64,000 nt of DNA from Methylacidiphilum infernorum V4. Its GTDB lineage: Bacteria; Verrucomicrobiota; Verrucomicrobiia; Methylacidiphilales; Methylacidiphilaceae. Below are positions 37,352-46,713 of this stretch, piece by piece (position 1 is the stretch's first letter; each line of letters begins with the position of its first letter). Both the position numbers and the translations under genes were made by a program. The notes under the pieces are model-generated. The model worked only from the letters and a program-made list of their open reading frames with translations. It did not search any database and had not been told where the DNA came from. The stretch covers positions 992,001 through 1,056,000 of the forward strand of contig NC_010794.1 of NCBI RefSeq assembly GCF_000019665.1, read 5' to 3'.

Positions 37352-37792
37352 TTATTCTTCAATGATTTCCGATTCCAGGAAGACTGATCCTTTTAAGGAT
37401 TGAGTAATCAAGCAGTTTTCTTCGGCCTTGTGCAAAAGTTTTTGAGCTTTTTGTATGTCGGTTCCCTGGGGAACGAAAAGTTTGACTTTGAGTGAAAAAG
37501 AGACGAAGTATCTTATCCCTTCTTTCCTATCTAAAGTTCCATCGGCTTCGCATTCTATTTTGTGCCAGCGAAATCGACTGGCCTCCGCAACGGAATCAAA
37601 AGTGAGGATTAAGCAACTGGATAAGGCTGCCGGCAGCAGCGTCTCCGGTGACCATGTATTTTTAGGCCCACCGTATTGAACCGGAGCGTTCAGTTCGATG
37701 GGAGGAAACTCTTCGTCAATCCCCTTAACGATGAGATTGCCGAAAGGACCTCCCGAACTAACCACTTTGTAATGATGGGGCAGCGGATGCAT
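37352..37792 (-). CDS. OsmC family peroxiredoxin-like protein
   Basis: A 146-residue OsmC-fold protein with two conserved cysteines, in LSSCLILTFDSVAE and ENCLITQSL. OsmC/Ohr proteins reduce hydroperoxides through these thiols. Length and motif order fit the OsmC branch. It stands alone on the minus strand. Confidence 0.88.
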   Translation of the reverse strand: MHPLPHHYKVVSSGGPFGNLIVKGIDEEFPPIELNAPVQYGGPKNTWSPETLLPAALSSCLILTFDSVAEASRFRWHKIECEADGTLDRKEGIRYFVSFSLKVKLFVPQGTDIQKAQKLLHKAEENCLITQSLKGSVFLESEIIEE

Positions 37793-38131
37793 GTCATTAC
37801 AATACCAGAATTCACAATTTCATCAAATCGTTTTTGACGACCGAAAAAAAGAAATCCTCGTGAAGCTTTCCTTGCCTCGGATTCTTATAAAAATCGATCA
37901 GGAGGAAAAATGCTTGATTATCTCCTTGGTGATTAAAGAGATATAGATATTCAACATTTTTTATAAAAAAAGGGAAAGAAAATAAATTAAAAATTATTAA
38001 GTAAATTTAATATTTTTAATTGTATAAATAAAAGTAATAACATGATGATGTTTCCTATTTTTCAGAAAAAGTATTGACTATCCTTTTCTTTTATGTTAGG
38101 AGGAAAAACTTCATTTAGAGAAGAATTAACC
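37793..38131. other. AT-rich intergenic region
   Basis: About 340 bases. It includes an imperfect inverted repeat of A/T tracts around 37990-38024 and a seven-codon frame (37910-37936) behind a strong GGAGG, too short to call a gene. Promoters for the two divergent neighbours are expected here. Confidence 0.4.
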
Positions 38132-38500
38132 ATGTTTTTTTTCTACTTACTTTTTGCCCTTTTTCCTTTTTCTTATCCCAAAAAAGGGGGAACTTTGAGT
38201 CCAATCGGGATGAAGCAAAGGGGGTTTGCTTCTTGGTATGCTGAAACGGGGCATTTGGGTAAGAGATTTGTAAAGGAACATCGTTTTACGGCTGCGCACC
38301 GGACCCTCCCTTTTGGGACTTACGTGGAAGTCCAAAATTTAAAAAACCAAAAAAAAGTGCTCGTTTGCATCGATGATCGAGGTCCTTTTGTGCGGGGTAG
38401 GATTATTGACTTGTCGAAACCCGCAGCCGAAAAACTCCAGATGGTGGATGCGGGTATCGTCCCGGTGGAATTAAAGGTAGTGAAGTATTCTTCCTATTAG
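38132..38500 (+). CDS. RlpA-like double-psi beta-barrel protein, secreted
   Basis: A protein of about 122 residues from the ATG at 38132; an upstream ATG at 38093 would add 13 residues. The hydrophobic start (MFFFYLLFALFPF) is a signal. The domain matches RlpA: GFASWYAETGHLGKRF, FTAAHRTLPFGTYVEV and DDRGPFVRGRIIDLS. RlpA proteins cleave denuded septal glycan. The SPOR domain found in many family members is absent. Confidence 0.85.
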   Translation: MFFFYLLFALFPFSYPKKGGTLSPIGMKQRGFASWYAETGHLGKRFVKEHRFTAAHRTLPFGTYVEVQNLKNQKKVLVCIDDRGPFVRGRIIDLSKPAAEKLQMVDAGIVPVELKVVKYSSY

Positions 38501-38528
38501 AAGGAAAGGCTCGATGCCTAGTTGGTCC

Positions 38529-39188
38529 TTACTTTTCGATAACTCCATAAATCATGAGATGTCGATCTGAAACCTGCTCGACCCTCAAAGGAAGTTTTTC
38601 GACTTGGATTTCTTCCGTAATTTCTTCAACGGTAAAAGAGGCAAGAAGGGAATTGTAAAAGTCTCTTTTTAAAAGGGGATGGCCGTTCTGGGTATATGTT
38701 TCCGTAAGGAGGCGCGCTTTTTCCAGGGAATCGGGCCTGACCAAGTCGACAACGAGGACCAATGATCCATTCTTGGAGAGATTTCTTAAAGAGGTCCATA
38801 ATTCTTTTGCCGAGGGGAGATGATGGAGCAAGCTGTTGGAAATGAGAACGTCAAATGAACGGGGATAGTTCCAGTAAGGCAATCTTCCTTTTATGAGTTC
38901 TATGGAAGCTAAGAGATGGTTTTCTTCTATCCTTTGTTGAGCCAAGGCGAGCATGGCCGGGGAGCCGTCCACCCCGATAATTTTTGCCCGAGGATATTTC
39001 CGGGCAAACCGGATGGCGATGTCTGCCGTTCCACAACCCATATCCAAAACTAATCCCTCCTTAAAATGAGGGAAAAGGCGTTCAAACCGATCGACTAGGG
39101 CTTGATGAGGGATGGAAAAGTCGGCTTGGGCATAAGCAAAAGCTTGGTTGGGATCAACCATGAGTTCTTCTTCGCGGATCCTTTCCAT
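38529..39188 (-). CDS. Class I SAM-dependent methyltransferase
   Basis: A 219-residue methyltransferase: motif I LVLDMGCGTADIAIRFA, motif II KIIGVDGSPAML, and the later ISNSLLHHLPS. No acceptor can be named. It follows the globin-Roadblock gene by 14 bp in the same direction, so the two are probably one transcript; the methyltransferase may act in the same signalling or haem-related process, which is speculation. Confidence 0.85.
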   Translation of the reverse strand: MERIREEELMVDPNQAFAYAQADFSIPHQALVDRFERLFPHFKEGLVLDMGCGTADIAIRFARKYPRAKIIGVDGSPAMLALAQQRIEENHLLASIELIKGRLPYWNYPRSFDVLISNSLLHHLPSAKELWTSLRNLSKNGSLVLVVDLVRPDSLEKARLLTETYTQNGHPLLKRDFYNSLLASFTVEEITEEIQVEKLPLRVEQVSDRHLMIYGVIEK

Positions 39189-39202
39189 ACGGTAGTGATG
39201 GT

Positions 39203-40027
39203 TTACCCAGGGTTCACTTCTTTTAGACGGAAGCTGGATAAAAGAGATTGGATTTTTAGGGCGGCACTTCGGATTAAAAGAGAAATAATCCCTTCGGCGG
39301 TTTGAGAGGGATACAATACCCCTATGGCTGCATCGGAACCGGCCTGACGAATGTAAAGGTGGAGCATGCTCCCCGTAATTTTTATCTCTTCAAGACGGCC
39401 TGCTGCTGCCGCTTCGCATAACCGCTGGGCATGCCCGAGTGTTGAACTGACAACCGAACCGATGATGTTTGAATAACTCTCAGAAGAGCATCGGCTTACC
39501 GTTGCACCCTGGGTTGTAGAGATGGCGATACCCACAATTTCAGGGAATGCAGCAATCACGGAGTTTATCACCTCGGAAAGTTCCTGTTCAAGGTAGCGAA
39601 TGAGATACTCAAAGGATTGGATTTTTTTGTGCTCTTCGATCATCACCTGGGCCAAGGCTTCATAGGCTTGGGTCCAGAGTTGCTCTAGTTGCTTTGTCCA
39701 TTCCGAGCCGATCATCTTGCGCAGCGTCCAGATAAGAGTGTGACCGACTACAGGGTAATGCTCGGCTTTAACCCCGTATTTGACATGCCGCCTTGCCAAT
39801 TCCCTCGCTGCGTCCAAGGCCGCATCGATATCTTGAAGATTCAAAACGATCCAGTTAAGGACGTCCATCAATTTTCTTCCCTGCTTTTCAATATCGATCT
39901 TAAAGAGAGGCCGCACCTTGGGTTCCACATCAAAAAGTCTTCTATAAAAGAGTAGACCCGCTTCATCCATTTTATCGATAACTCGCAGCCAACTTTTCTG
40001 AATCATCTTGATTTCTTCGCGAGTCAT
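39203..40027 (-). CDS. Globin fused to a Roadblock/LC7-like domain
   Basis: A 274-residue two-domain protein. Residues 1 to about 135 are a single-domain globin closely like HGbI (49100): B10 Tyr28 (LLFYRRLF), E7 Gln49 (IEKQGRKLM) and proximal F8 His81 (LARRHVKYGV). Residues about 140-265 resemble a Roadblock/LC7 fold: a helix, the strand pattern FPEIVGIAISTTQGATVSR, a small-residue helix, then TGSMLHLYIRQAGSDAAIGV and a closing helix. Roadblock proteins such as MglB act on Ras-like GTPases. A haem-controlled GTPase regulator is a reasonable inference. No signal peptide. Confidence 0.82.
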   Translation of the reverse strand: MTREEIKMIQKSWLRVIDKMDEAGLLFYRRLFDVEPKVRPLFKIDIEKQGRKLMDVLNWIVLNLQDIDAALDAARELARRHVKYGVKAEHYPVVGHTLIWTLRKMIGSEWTKQLEQLWTQAYEALAQVMIEEHKKIQSFEYLIRYLEQELSEVINSVIAAFPEIVGIAISTTQGATVSRCSSESYSNIIGSVVSSTLGHAQRLCEAAAAGRLEEIKITGSMLHLYIRQAGSDAAIGVLYPSQTAEGIISLLIRSAALKIQSLLSSFRLKEVNPG

Positions 40028-40182
40028 ATAAAGAGGATCTCTACGTTTAAAATCGGTTTATAATTTTTGCAGATAAGATATATAAGATCGCTTAATTTTC
40101 TTCAAGGCAGTTCTTAATATTTATTTTTCTATTTTATAATATTATTTGTGAGGATTTTTAAGTCGTTGGTTTAAAGAAGGCC

Positions 40183-42615
40183 TTAGAAAAAATAGCTTAA
40201 GGTAGCCTGGATCCAAAAGGGCATTCCAGGAACGATGTTCGCGTAGTCAAATATTCTTGCCGACTGTATACCTACACCGAAAGGGAGCCAATATTTTTCG
40301 CCGGTGAGATTATAGAAATAGAGAGCAAGTTGGCAGTGAGGAAGGCTATAAGTGATGCGGCCGCGGATCACGAACTCGGGAGGAATAGAAGTAGAATAGT
40401 TATACCCGAGAAATTGTGAGCTGAACCAGCTCAATCCTAGGGTAAATCCCAAACCCTGGGAAGGGCTATAGTTGATCATGCCATCGATCACCTCCTTGGG
40501 CCAGCCGATAAAGGGATAGAGGCCCGGGGGGAAAAAACCGTTGTTGTCGAGAGGCAAAGAAAAGATTTGGGCGTAATCGGTCGAGTAAGTTTGGGTCTCG
40601 AACGGCCCGTGGCTAACGGCTGACCAGTTTTCTGTCCCGTATTGATAGGCATAGCCGATCCTAAGGAGCAAGGTTTTAAAAGGAGAATAGGACATGTTAA
40701 GTTCAAAACCGTTGACCGTCGTTTTCGTGGGCTTTAGGCCAACGTTGTCAAGCCAGAGAATCTGAGAAAAGCCGTCCCCCTCAATAAAAAGCTTGTTTTT
40801 AATAAGGTTGCATTTAAACCCCGCTTCGTACAGTTCGTCTTCCTGGTGGAAGGACTGGGAATTAAACAAAGGGGAGTATCCCCCAAGAACTGCCGCATCC
40901 GTGGTATATTCCAGAACATAGGTTAAATAGATACTTAGCCACTCTAAAGGCTTGTAGCTTGGACTGATGGAAAAAAGAGGATCGGATTGCGTGGTTTTGA
41001 ATGCTTTGAAAAGCATCGGCGGAGTTCCGGGAGGAGTTTCTGCTTGAACAAAGTAGTTGGTGTCTCTTAGTCCTAGGCCCAGGGCTAAATGATCGTTAAA
41101 GGAAAACGTCTGCTGGATAAATGGAGCGATCGAGTAAAAAAAACTATCGGTTGAGCCGGCAGAACCGTTTAATGGATTGAAGAAAAAGCCAGGGGGAGCT
41201 CCGGGAATCGGCCAAAGCCCGCCGTATTTGGCATGAGGATTGGCTAAGTTTTGCCGGAAAAAAGAAGAAAAGTTCATGTTCCAACTCGTGGGTTGGCTGA
41301 AGACCATATCCCAACTGTTCGCTCCCAAAAAAGAACTGGCTACGTAATCCAAGTTTCTCTGGATTCGCCATTCGATTCCACCGTCCAGGAGACCCTTGAG
41401 GGAAAAAGGAAAAGTATTCCGATCGAAGTGGAAATGGAGAAGACATTCCGTCCGGTGGTCGATTTCATAATCGCCGGCACTGTTAAGGCTGTAATAAACG
41501 GGAGGTTGTAAAAGACTTTCCCTGTTGTACCATACCAGGGTATTGTCCAGGATAGCGAGATTTTCGCTGGGTTGGAATTTTTGTACATATTGCAGTAACC
41601 CAAGGATCGCCCGGCCTTCCCCTTCAGGGTTTTGAAGGAGGATTCTTCGGCTGATCGGTTCAAGGGGGCCGGCATAGAGAGAGAAAGCCGGATTGTTAAC
41701 TGTCCCTACATTGATTGAAGAAGAAGGAACCGATCCGCCCAGATAAAGGTTGTTTGTGATCAAGGCTTCGGTTGGTCTATTCATCCACATGAAAAGGGGG
41801 GTATAATCGTAAGTTCCCAGGTCGGCGATGAGATCTGCTTGGTAAGTATCCGAGGGATGAAAGCCAAGAGTAAAATAGATGTTTTGTTGATCGTTATGCA
41901 CGTATTGGTAGTAGTTTCCGTTTTCCATCCCTTGGTAGCTGACCCTGTAGGCTAGATCAGGACGTATGGGCCCTCCCATGTCGACCATCCACATGTATTT
42001 TTCGTACATTCCAGTTGTAAACTGGGCTGAAGAGCGAAAAGAATCGAAATAAGGCTGCTTGGTTAGGTAATTGCACACCCCGGAACTGGTTTGCGTAGCT
42101 CCAAAGACCGCTTGGGCCGGACCCTCTATGAAATCAAAAGAATCGATCATGTTCCAGTTCATGGGAATGCCTTGGAAAGCTCCATTCTGGATGTTCATCT
42201 CGATGCCGTTTATATAGGGGGTGGCGGGATATCCCCTTGAAAAGGGAGCTATGCCTAGCCCGTAGTTGACCGAAGAATAAGCTGAAGGGACAAGGAAAGA
42301 CATACTGAGAGGGTCCAAAAAAGGTTGTAGCCCCATACCCGTAGCTTGAATCAGAGGCTTGTCGATGATAAAAACGGTTCTTGGAGTATCTAAAACGTCC
42401 ATGGGTCCGAACTCTTTGGTTGGAGAAAGCAAAAAAGAGGAGTTTTCTTCTATTTCGGTAGGGAGCTTTCCTTTGACCTTCAGGGAAGAGGGGGGAAGGG
42501 AATTTTCAAAACCCTCTTGAGCCTCTTGGGCCGTGGCAAAAGAAAGCTTGTCAACAAAAAGCAAAAGGGTTAAACCGAGTTGGGTCCAGTAGAGAAAGCT
42601 TTTAGTCCCTTTCAT
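40183..42615 (-). CDS. TonB-dependent outer-membrane receptor
   Basis: An 810-residue protein with a signal peptide (LTLLLFVDKLSFATA), a plug domain (TPRTVFIIDKPLIQATGM onward, with MNIQNGAFQGIP and the DSFDFIEGPAQAVFG motif), and a 22-strand-type barrel ending in a terminal Phe (ATLSYFF). It moves a ligand across the outer membrane using TonB energy; its ligand is unknown. It is the last gene of the nitrate operon, its ATG overlapping the narK stop by 4 bp, so it is likely made together with nitrate uptake and reduction. Confidence 0.9.
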   Translation of the reverse strand: MKGTKSFLYWTQLGLTLLLFVDKLSFATAQEAQEGFENSLPPSSLKVKGKLPTEIEENSSFLLSPTKEFGPMDVLDTPRTVFIIDKPLIQATGMGLQPFLDPLSMSFLVPSAYSSVNYGLGIAPFSRGYPATPYINGIEMNIQNGAFQGIPMNWNMIDSFDFIEGPAQAVFGATQTSSGVCNYLTKQPYFDSFRSSAQFTTGMYEKYMWMVDMGGPIRPDLAYRVSYQGMENGNYYQYVHNDQQNIYFTLGFHPSDTYQADLIADLGTYDYTPLFMWMNRPTEALITNNLYLGGSVPSSSINVGTVNNPAFSLYAGPLEPISRRILLQNPEGEGRAILGLLQYVQKFQPSENLAILDNTLVWYNRESLLQPPVYYSLNSAGDYEIDHRTECLLHFHFDRNTFPFSLKGLLDGGIEWRIQRNLDYVASSFLGANSWDMVFSQPTSWNMNFSSFFRQNLANPHAKYGGLWPIPGAPPGFFFNPLNGSAGSTDSFFYSIAPFIQQTFSFNDHLALGLGLRDTNYFVQAETPPGTPPMLFKAFKTTQSDPLFSISPSYKPLEWLSIYLTYVLEYTTDAAVLGGYSPLFNSQSFHQEDELYEAGFKCNLIKNKLFIEGDGFSQILWLDNVGLKPTKTTVNGFELNMSYSPFKTLLLRIGYAYQYGTENWSAVSHGPFETQTYSTDYAQIFSLPLDNNGFFPPGLYPFIGWPKEVIDGMINYSPSQGLGFTLGLSWFSSQFLGYNYSTSIPPEFVIRGRITYSLPHCQLALYFYNLTGEKYWLPFGVGIQSARIFDYANIVPGMPFWIQATLSYFF

Positions 42616-43886
42616 TTTTCAGAGCCTTCTTTTCGTGCAAGGGGAGAAAAGGGAATCAAACTTGCGGATGCTGTCGCCCTGGTCGGATTTTCAACACGAA
42701 GGCTTTTGTTTAATCTCTCCGAAAAAACGAGGGCGAAAGCCAGGCAGCTTCCCACGAAAAGAAAAAAGGAAAAAAAGAGGAATCCCAGGGCACAGGATCC
42801 GAAATGCTCTTTGACCTTCCCAAGCAAGATCGGCAAGAAAAATCCCCCTATACCCCCGGCAGCTCCAACAACGCCCGTAATGATACCCACGCAAGAAGAC
42901 ATTGAACTTCCCACCAGTTGAAAAACCGCTCCATTGGCTAATCCCAGGCATCCCATCAAACAAAAAAGAAGGATGATTTCGGCGAGGAAAGGGAAGTAAA
43001 AAGAGGGCAAGAAGGCAAGCAGGGAAGAAGTAGCGAGCAACGCCAAAAGGAGCTTTGCTCCTCCTACTTTATCGGCCAAGGCTCCACCCAGTGGTCTTAA
43101 AAGGCTTCCTGCGGCGATGATAAGAGTTTGGGTTTTACCCGCTTCGACTTTATCTATTCGGTAATCATCGACGAGAAAAAATCCCAGGTAGCTGGCAAGA
43201 CCCACAAATCCACCAAAGGAAAGGCTATACAAAAAGGCTAATAACCAGGGAAGAAGCTGTCGAAGGTTAAGAGAAAGGGCATAAAGATCTAATTTTTCTC
43301 TTTGGGTTTGGGGAGCGTCTTCGGCTAGCAATAAGAAGACGAGGAAAACGATGCCTAAAAGAAGGAGAAAAAAAATAAATACCGAGTGCCACCCGTAAGC
43401 ATGGGCGATCATAGGCCCAAACAGGGTACAAAGAAGGGTTCCGCTATTTCCACTGCCGGTTAAACCCAAGACAAGCCCTTGGTTTTGAGAAGAAAACCAG
43501 CGGCTGGCCATCGGGAGGGCTACGGCAAAACTGGCCCCGGAGATACCCAAAAGAAGCCCAATACCGTAAATTTCTTTGAGACTGTGGGCCGATAAGCCGC
43601 CCCACAACAAGCAAGCGGCGGTTATTCCCATGCCGATAAGAGCCGTTTTTTTCCCTCCAAAAACAGATTCGGCTAGACCAAATAAAATTCTCAAAAGGCT
43701 ACCGGAAAGGATGGGTAGGGCAACCATGATCCCCTTTTGGACCGGGGTCAGTTTTAATTCTCCGGCAATAAAAGTCCCTATTGCTCCCAGGATGACCCAG
43801 ACAGCAAAGCTGATATCAAAATAAAGAAAGGCACAACAAAGGGTTAAAACCGCTTTTTTACAAGGATAATAAAAGAATTTTTTCAT
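42612..43886 (-). CDS. narK: Nitrate/nitrite MFS transporter, NarK/NasA type
   Basis: A 424-residue major facilitator with about twelve membrane segments. The nitrate-porter region FAVALPMASRWFSSQNQGLVLGLTGSGNSG and a second signature near the end of the protein (GLANGAVFQLVG, with VVGAAGGIGGFF) support nitrate or nitrite transport. Its start overlaps the nirD stop in ATGA, and its stop overlaps the receptor start, giving tight coupling. Confidence 0.92.
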   Translation of the reverse strand: MKKFFYYPCKKAVLTLCCAFLYFDISFAVWVILGAIGTFIAGELKLTPVQKGIMVALPILSGSLLRILFGLAESVFGGKKTALIGMGITAACLLWGGLSAHSLKEIYGIGLLLGISGASFAVALPMASRWFSSQNQGLVLGLTGSGNSGTLLCTLFGPMIAHAYGWHSVFIFFLLLLGIVFLVFLLLAEDAPQTQREKLDLYALSLNLRQLLPWLLAFLYSLSFGGFVGLASYLGFFLVDDYRIDKVEAGKTQTLIIAAGSLLRPLGGALADKVGGAKLLLALLATSSLLAFLPSFYFPFLAEIILLFCLMGCLGLANGAVFQLVGSSMSSCVGIITGVVGAAGGIGGFFLPILLGKVKEHFGSCALGFLFFSFFLFVGSCLAFALVFSERLNKSLRVENPTRATASASLIPFSPLARKEGSEK

Positions 43887-44251
43887 GGGACTTCCTGGGA
43901 TAAGCTACGGCTAGAGGTTGGGGACAGCTCGATGGAAATCCAACCGCCGGTTATAAAAGTTGGGTAGGTTGTTGCTTGGTATTTATCTGAAATCAAGCAT
44001 TGACCCGTTTCCAGGCTAAAGACATACCCGTGAAGAGGACAGATCAAGACCTGATCATCGCAAAGAGCCTCTCCCAGGGGTCCCCCGCGATGGGGACACC
44101 GAGCATCCAGCGCCCAAATTTTACCCGACCTGGTTTTGAATAACGCAATATTGAGCTTTCCGATTTTAAAAGTTCTGCCGACACAAGCAACAAGTTCGTC
44201 GATTGGGCAAAGTAAGTAAGAGCCTGTTCTTTTATTTTCCTGAGGTTCCAT
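43883..44251 (-). CDS. nirD: Nitrite reductase small subunit, Rieske type
   Basis: A 122-residue Rieske 2Fe-2S protein. The cluster motifs are CPHRGGPL and CPLHGYVF. NirD partners NirB. I use the ATG at 44251 rather than an upstream start at 44347, since the extra residues lie in nirB coding sequence and look non-homologous. It follows nirB by 14 bp and overlaps narK by 4 bp. Confidence 0.9.
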   Translation of the reverse strand: MEPQENKRTGSYLLCPIDELVACVGRTFKIGKLNIALFKTRSGKIWALDARCPHRGGPLGEALCDDQVLICPLHGYVFSLETGQCLISDKYQATTYPTFITGGWISIELSPTSSRSLSQEVP

Positions 44252-44265
44252 GTTCGATTCCTCCG

Positions 44266-46713
44266 TTATTGGTTTGCAAAAGATCCGGGAATAGGGGATG
44301 AAGATTCGAATTGATGGGGATACTGTTCTTGCTGGGCGGCTTGCCAAGGATCGATGTAAGCTTCTATGGCTTGTTCTACTTCCCGGTCCAGCCGTCTTGC
44401 CTCTTCCTCTGAGAGAGAAACTACGGCTTTTCTTACATGTTCTATTCCTAACCGCTCTACAAAACTGTAGCTTCTTTCCGCGTATTTAGCGTTTTCGCGG
44501 TAATATTGAATAAATCGGCCTATTAACCGGAGAACCTCGGGTTGATCCTTGGCTACGGCCAAGAGATCGCCGGCCCTTACCTTGGAACCCGCCGCCCCGC
44601 CGACGTAGATTTCCCACCCTGTCCCTATGGCTACAACGCCTATGTCTTTGGTCGTGGCCTCCGCGCAGTTTCTCGAACAGCCGCTCACGGCAAGCTTCAT
44701 TTTTGCCGGTGATTCGATGCCCTGGAATTTCTTTTCGATAGCGATGGCCAGCGTGGTGGAATCCCCAACTCCAAACCGGCAAAAATCTGTGCCCACACAA
44801 CTTTTACACGTTCTAAAGGCTTTCGTGTAAGCATGCCCGCAACTCATTCCTAGCTCTTTCCAAATGGCCGGCAACTGCTCCTTTTTGATCCCGAGGAGAT
44901 CGATCCGTTGACCGCCGGTAAGCTTGATCATACCTACTTGGTATTTTTCAGCTACATCGGCGATCTTCCTCAACTGCTCCGCCGTGGTGATTCCTCCATA
45001 CATGCGGGGAACAACCGAATAAGTCCCATCTTTTTGGATATTGGCATGGACGCGGTCGTTAACGAACCTCGAATCGGGTTCCTCTTTATAGTCTTTGCCC
45101 CAAACCATCTTAAGAAGGCTGGCCAAGGCGGGCTTAGACTGTGCATCTTCCTTGCCTGCGGCAAGAGCGGCGAAGACGGCGGAAACCCCCCGGAGATCTC
45201 TTTTTTTAATTTCTTCGATCAGTTCCCTTTTGGTCAGGGGAATACAGGGGACATAGTAGTGGACGGTGGGATCCTCCGCAGCCGGCTCCTTTGCGGTTTT
45301 TTCCCACAACCTTTGAACGAGGGGTTTACAACTTCCGCAACCTGTCGCTGCCCGGCTTATCGCCATGACTTCTTTGAGGGTAGAACAACCTTTTTTAATC
45401 GACTCGAGGATTTCTCTTTTAGTCACCCCGTTGCAGTTGCACACTTGGAAGTCATCGGGCTTATCTTCGATTGCTTCTTCCCTAGTTTTCGTTGGGGCTT
45501 CAAAAAGAAACTCTTGAGGCTCGCAGTTTAGGGGAAGGTTTTTTTCGTAGAAGTGGAGGGCTTCTAACGATCTATGAGAGGGTCCAAGAAAAATGCCTCC
45601 GGTAAGCTTTTTGTCCTTGATGAACAGTTTCCTATAGACGGCCTGTTGGGAATGGGTATAAAGGACGACATCTTCATTTCCTGCAGGTTCTATCTGGCCA
45701 AAGGAAAGGAGATCGATGCCCGCAACCTTTAGCCGTGCAATGGGAAGTGTACCCGTATAGGAAGAACGCCAGGAAGGGTCGAGCAGTGATCTTGCGGCTA
45801 TTGAGGCCTGTTGCCATGCCGCATTCACAAGTCCATAGGTTTGTCCTTCAAATTCAATGCATTCTCCTGCGGCAAAAATTCCCGGATGGGAAACCGATTC
45901 CATTTGAGAGTTAACGATGATGCCCTTGTTGACGGCGATACCCGATTTTTTAGCCAGGGAACTGTTAGGGACTATGCCCGTCGCTATGACCACGATATCG
46001 GCCGCAATTTCATTGCCGTTTTCAAATTCTATCCTGATCCTTCGACCGATCTTTTGAAGCCGGGTCGTTTTCGTGCGGAGAAGGATCCGGATACCGAGTT
46101 TTTCAAGTTCTCTTTTCAATAGGGTTGCGGCAAGAGTATCGAGCTGTTTTTCCATCAAATGGCCCATGAGATGGACAAGGACCGTCTGCATCCCCTTTTT
46201 GTATAGCCCGTAGGCCGCTTCTATGCCTAAAAGTCCTCCACCGATCACCACCGCTTGCTCCGCCCCGGGAATTTGCTTGAGGATGGACTGGCAATCCTCG
46301 ATTTCCCTAAAGCTGAAAACGCCATCCAATCTGTTGTTATGAGAATCGTAAAGCCCGGAAAGGGGGGGTATAAAAGGGGTGCTGCCCGTGGCTATAAAAA
46401 GCTTGTCGTAGGGTATTTTTTCTTTATCCGTCCACACCTTTCGATTCGCCGTATCGATCAGCAAAGCTTCGCAGCCGGCTCTTACCGATATTCCTTGTTT
46501 AGAAAACCACTCTGGACTCTTGAGCTCTAAACCGGAAAAATCGATTTCGCCGGCAAGAAGAGACGAAAGCAAGATCCGGTTATAGCCGACCCTTGTTTCC
46601 TTGCCGATCAGGGTGATATCGTATTTTTGGCTACCTCCCCGTTCGACGAGTTCATCAAGAAATCGAACGGCGGCCATGCCTGCACCGATAACTACGAGTT
46701 TTTCCTTTTTCAT
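44266..46713 (-). CDS. nirB: Assimilatory nitrite reductase [NAD(P)H] large subunit
   Basis: An 815-residue enzyme that reduces nitrite to ammonium with NAD(P)H. Order of domains: FAD/NAD(P)H-binding part (VVIGAGMAAVRFLDEL, then VVIGGGLLGIEAAYGL and the GIFAAGECIEF site); BFD-like 2Fe-2S domain (CNCNGVTKREIL with CGSCKPLV); and the sirohaem/4Fe-4S part with CKSCVGTDFCRFG and SGCSRNCAEA. It overlaps nasA by 4 bp. Confidence 0.95.
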   Translation of the reverse strand: MKKEKLVVIGAGMAAVRFLDELVERGGSQKYDITLIGKETRVGYNRILLSSLLAGEIDFSGLELKSPEWFSKQGISVRAGCEALLIDTANRKVWTDKEKIPYDKLFIATGSTPFIPPLSGLYDSHNNRLDGVFSFREIEDCQSILKQIPGAEQAVVIGGGLLGIEAAYGLYKKGMQTVLVHLMGHLMEKQLDTLAATLLKRELEKLGIRILLRTKTTRLQKIGRRIRIEFENGNEIAADIVVIATGIVPNSSLAKKSGIAVNKGIIVNSQMESVSHPGIFAAGECIEFEGQTYGLVNAAWQQASIAARSLLDPSWRSSYTGTLPIARLKVAGIDLLSFGQIEPAGNEDVVLYTHSQQAVYRKLFIKDKKLTGGIFLGPSHRSLEALHFYEKNLPLNCEPQEFLFEAPTKTREEAIEDKPDDFQVCNCNGVTKREILESIKKGCSTLKEVMAISRAATGCGSCKPLVQRLWEKTAKEPAAEDPTVHYYVPCIPLTKRELIEEIKKRDLRGVSAVFAALAAGKEDAQSKPALASLLKMVWGKDYKEEPDSRFVNDRVHANIQKDGTYSVVPRMYGGITTAEQLRKIADVAEKYQVGMIKLTGGQRIDLLGIKKEQLPAIWKELGMSCGHAYTKAFRTCKSCVGTDFCRFGVGDSTTLAIAIEKKFQGIESPAKMKLAVSGCSRNCAEATTKDIGVVAIGTGWEIYVGGAAGSKVRAGDLLAVAKDQPEVLRLIGRFIQYYRENAKYAERSYSFVERLGIEHVRKAVVSLSEEEARRLDREVEQAIEAYIDPWQAAQQEQYPHQFESSSPIPGSFANQ

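Noticed and set aside
37910-37936. Seven-codon frame (MLDYLLGD) behind a strong GGAGG
   Set aside because: Too short to support as a gene; no attenuation structure or downstream amino-acid gene to suggest a leader peptide.
44252-44347. Upstream start extending NirD by 32 residues
   Set aside because: The added segment lies within nirB coding sequence and does not look like part of a Rieske protein; ATG 44251 fits better.
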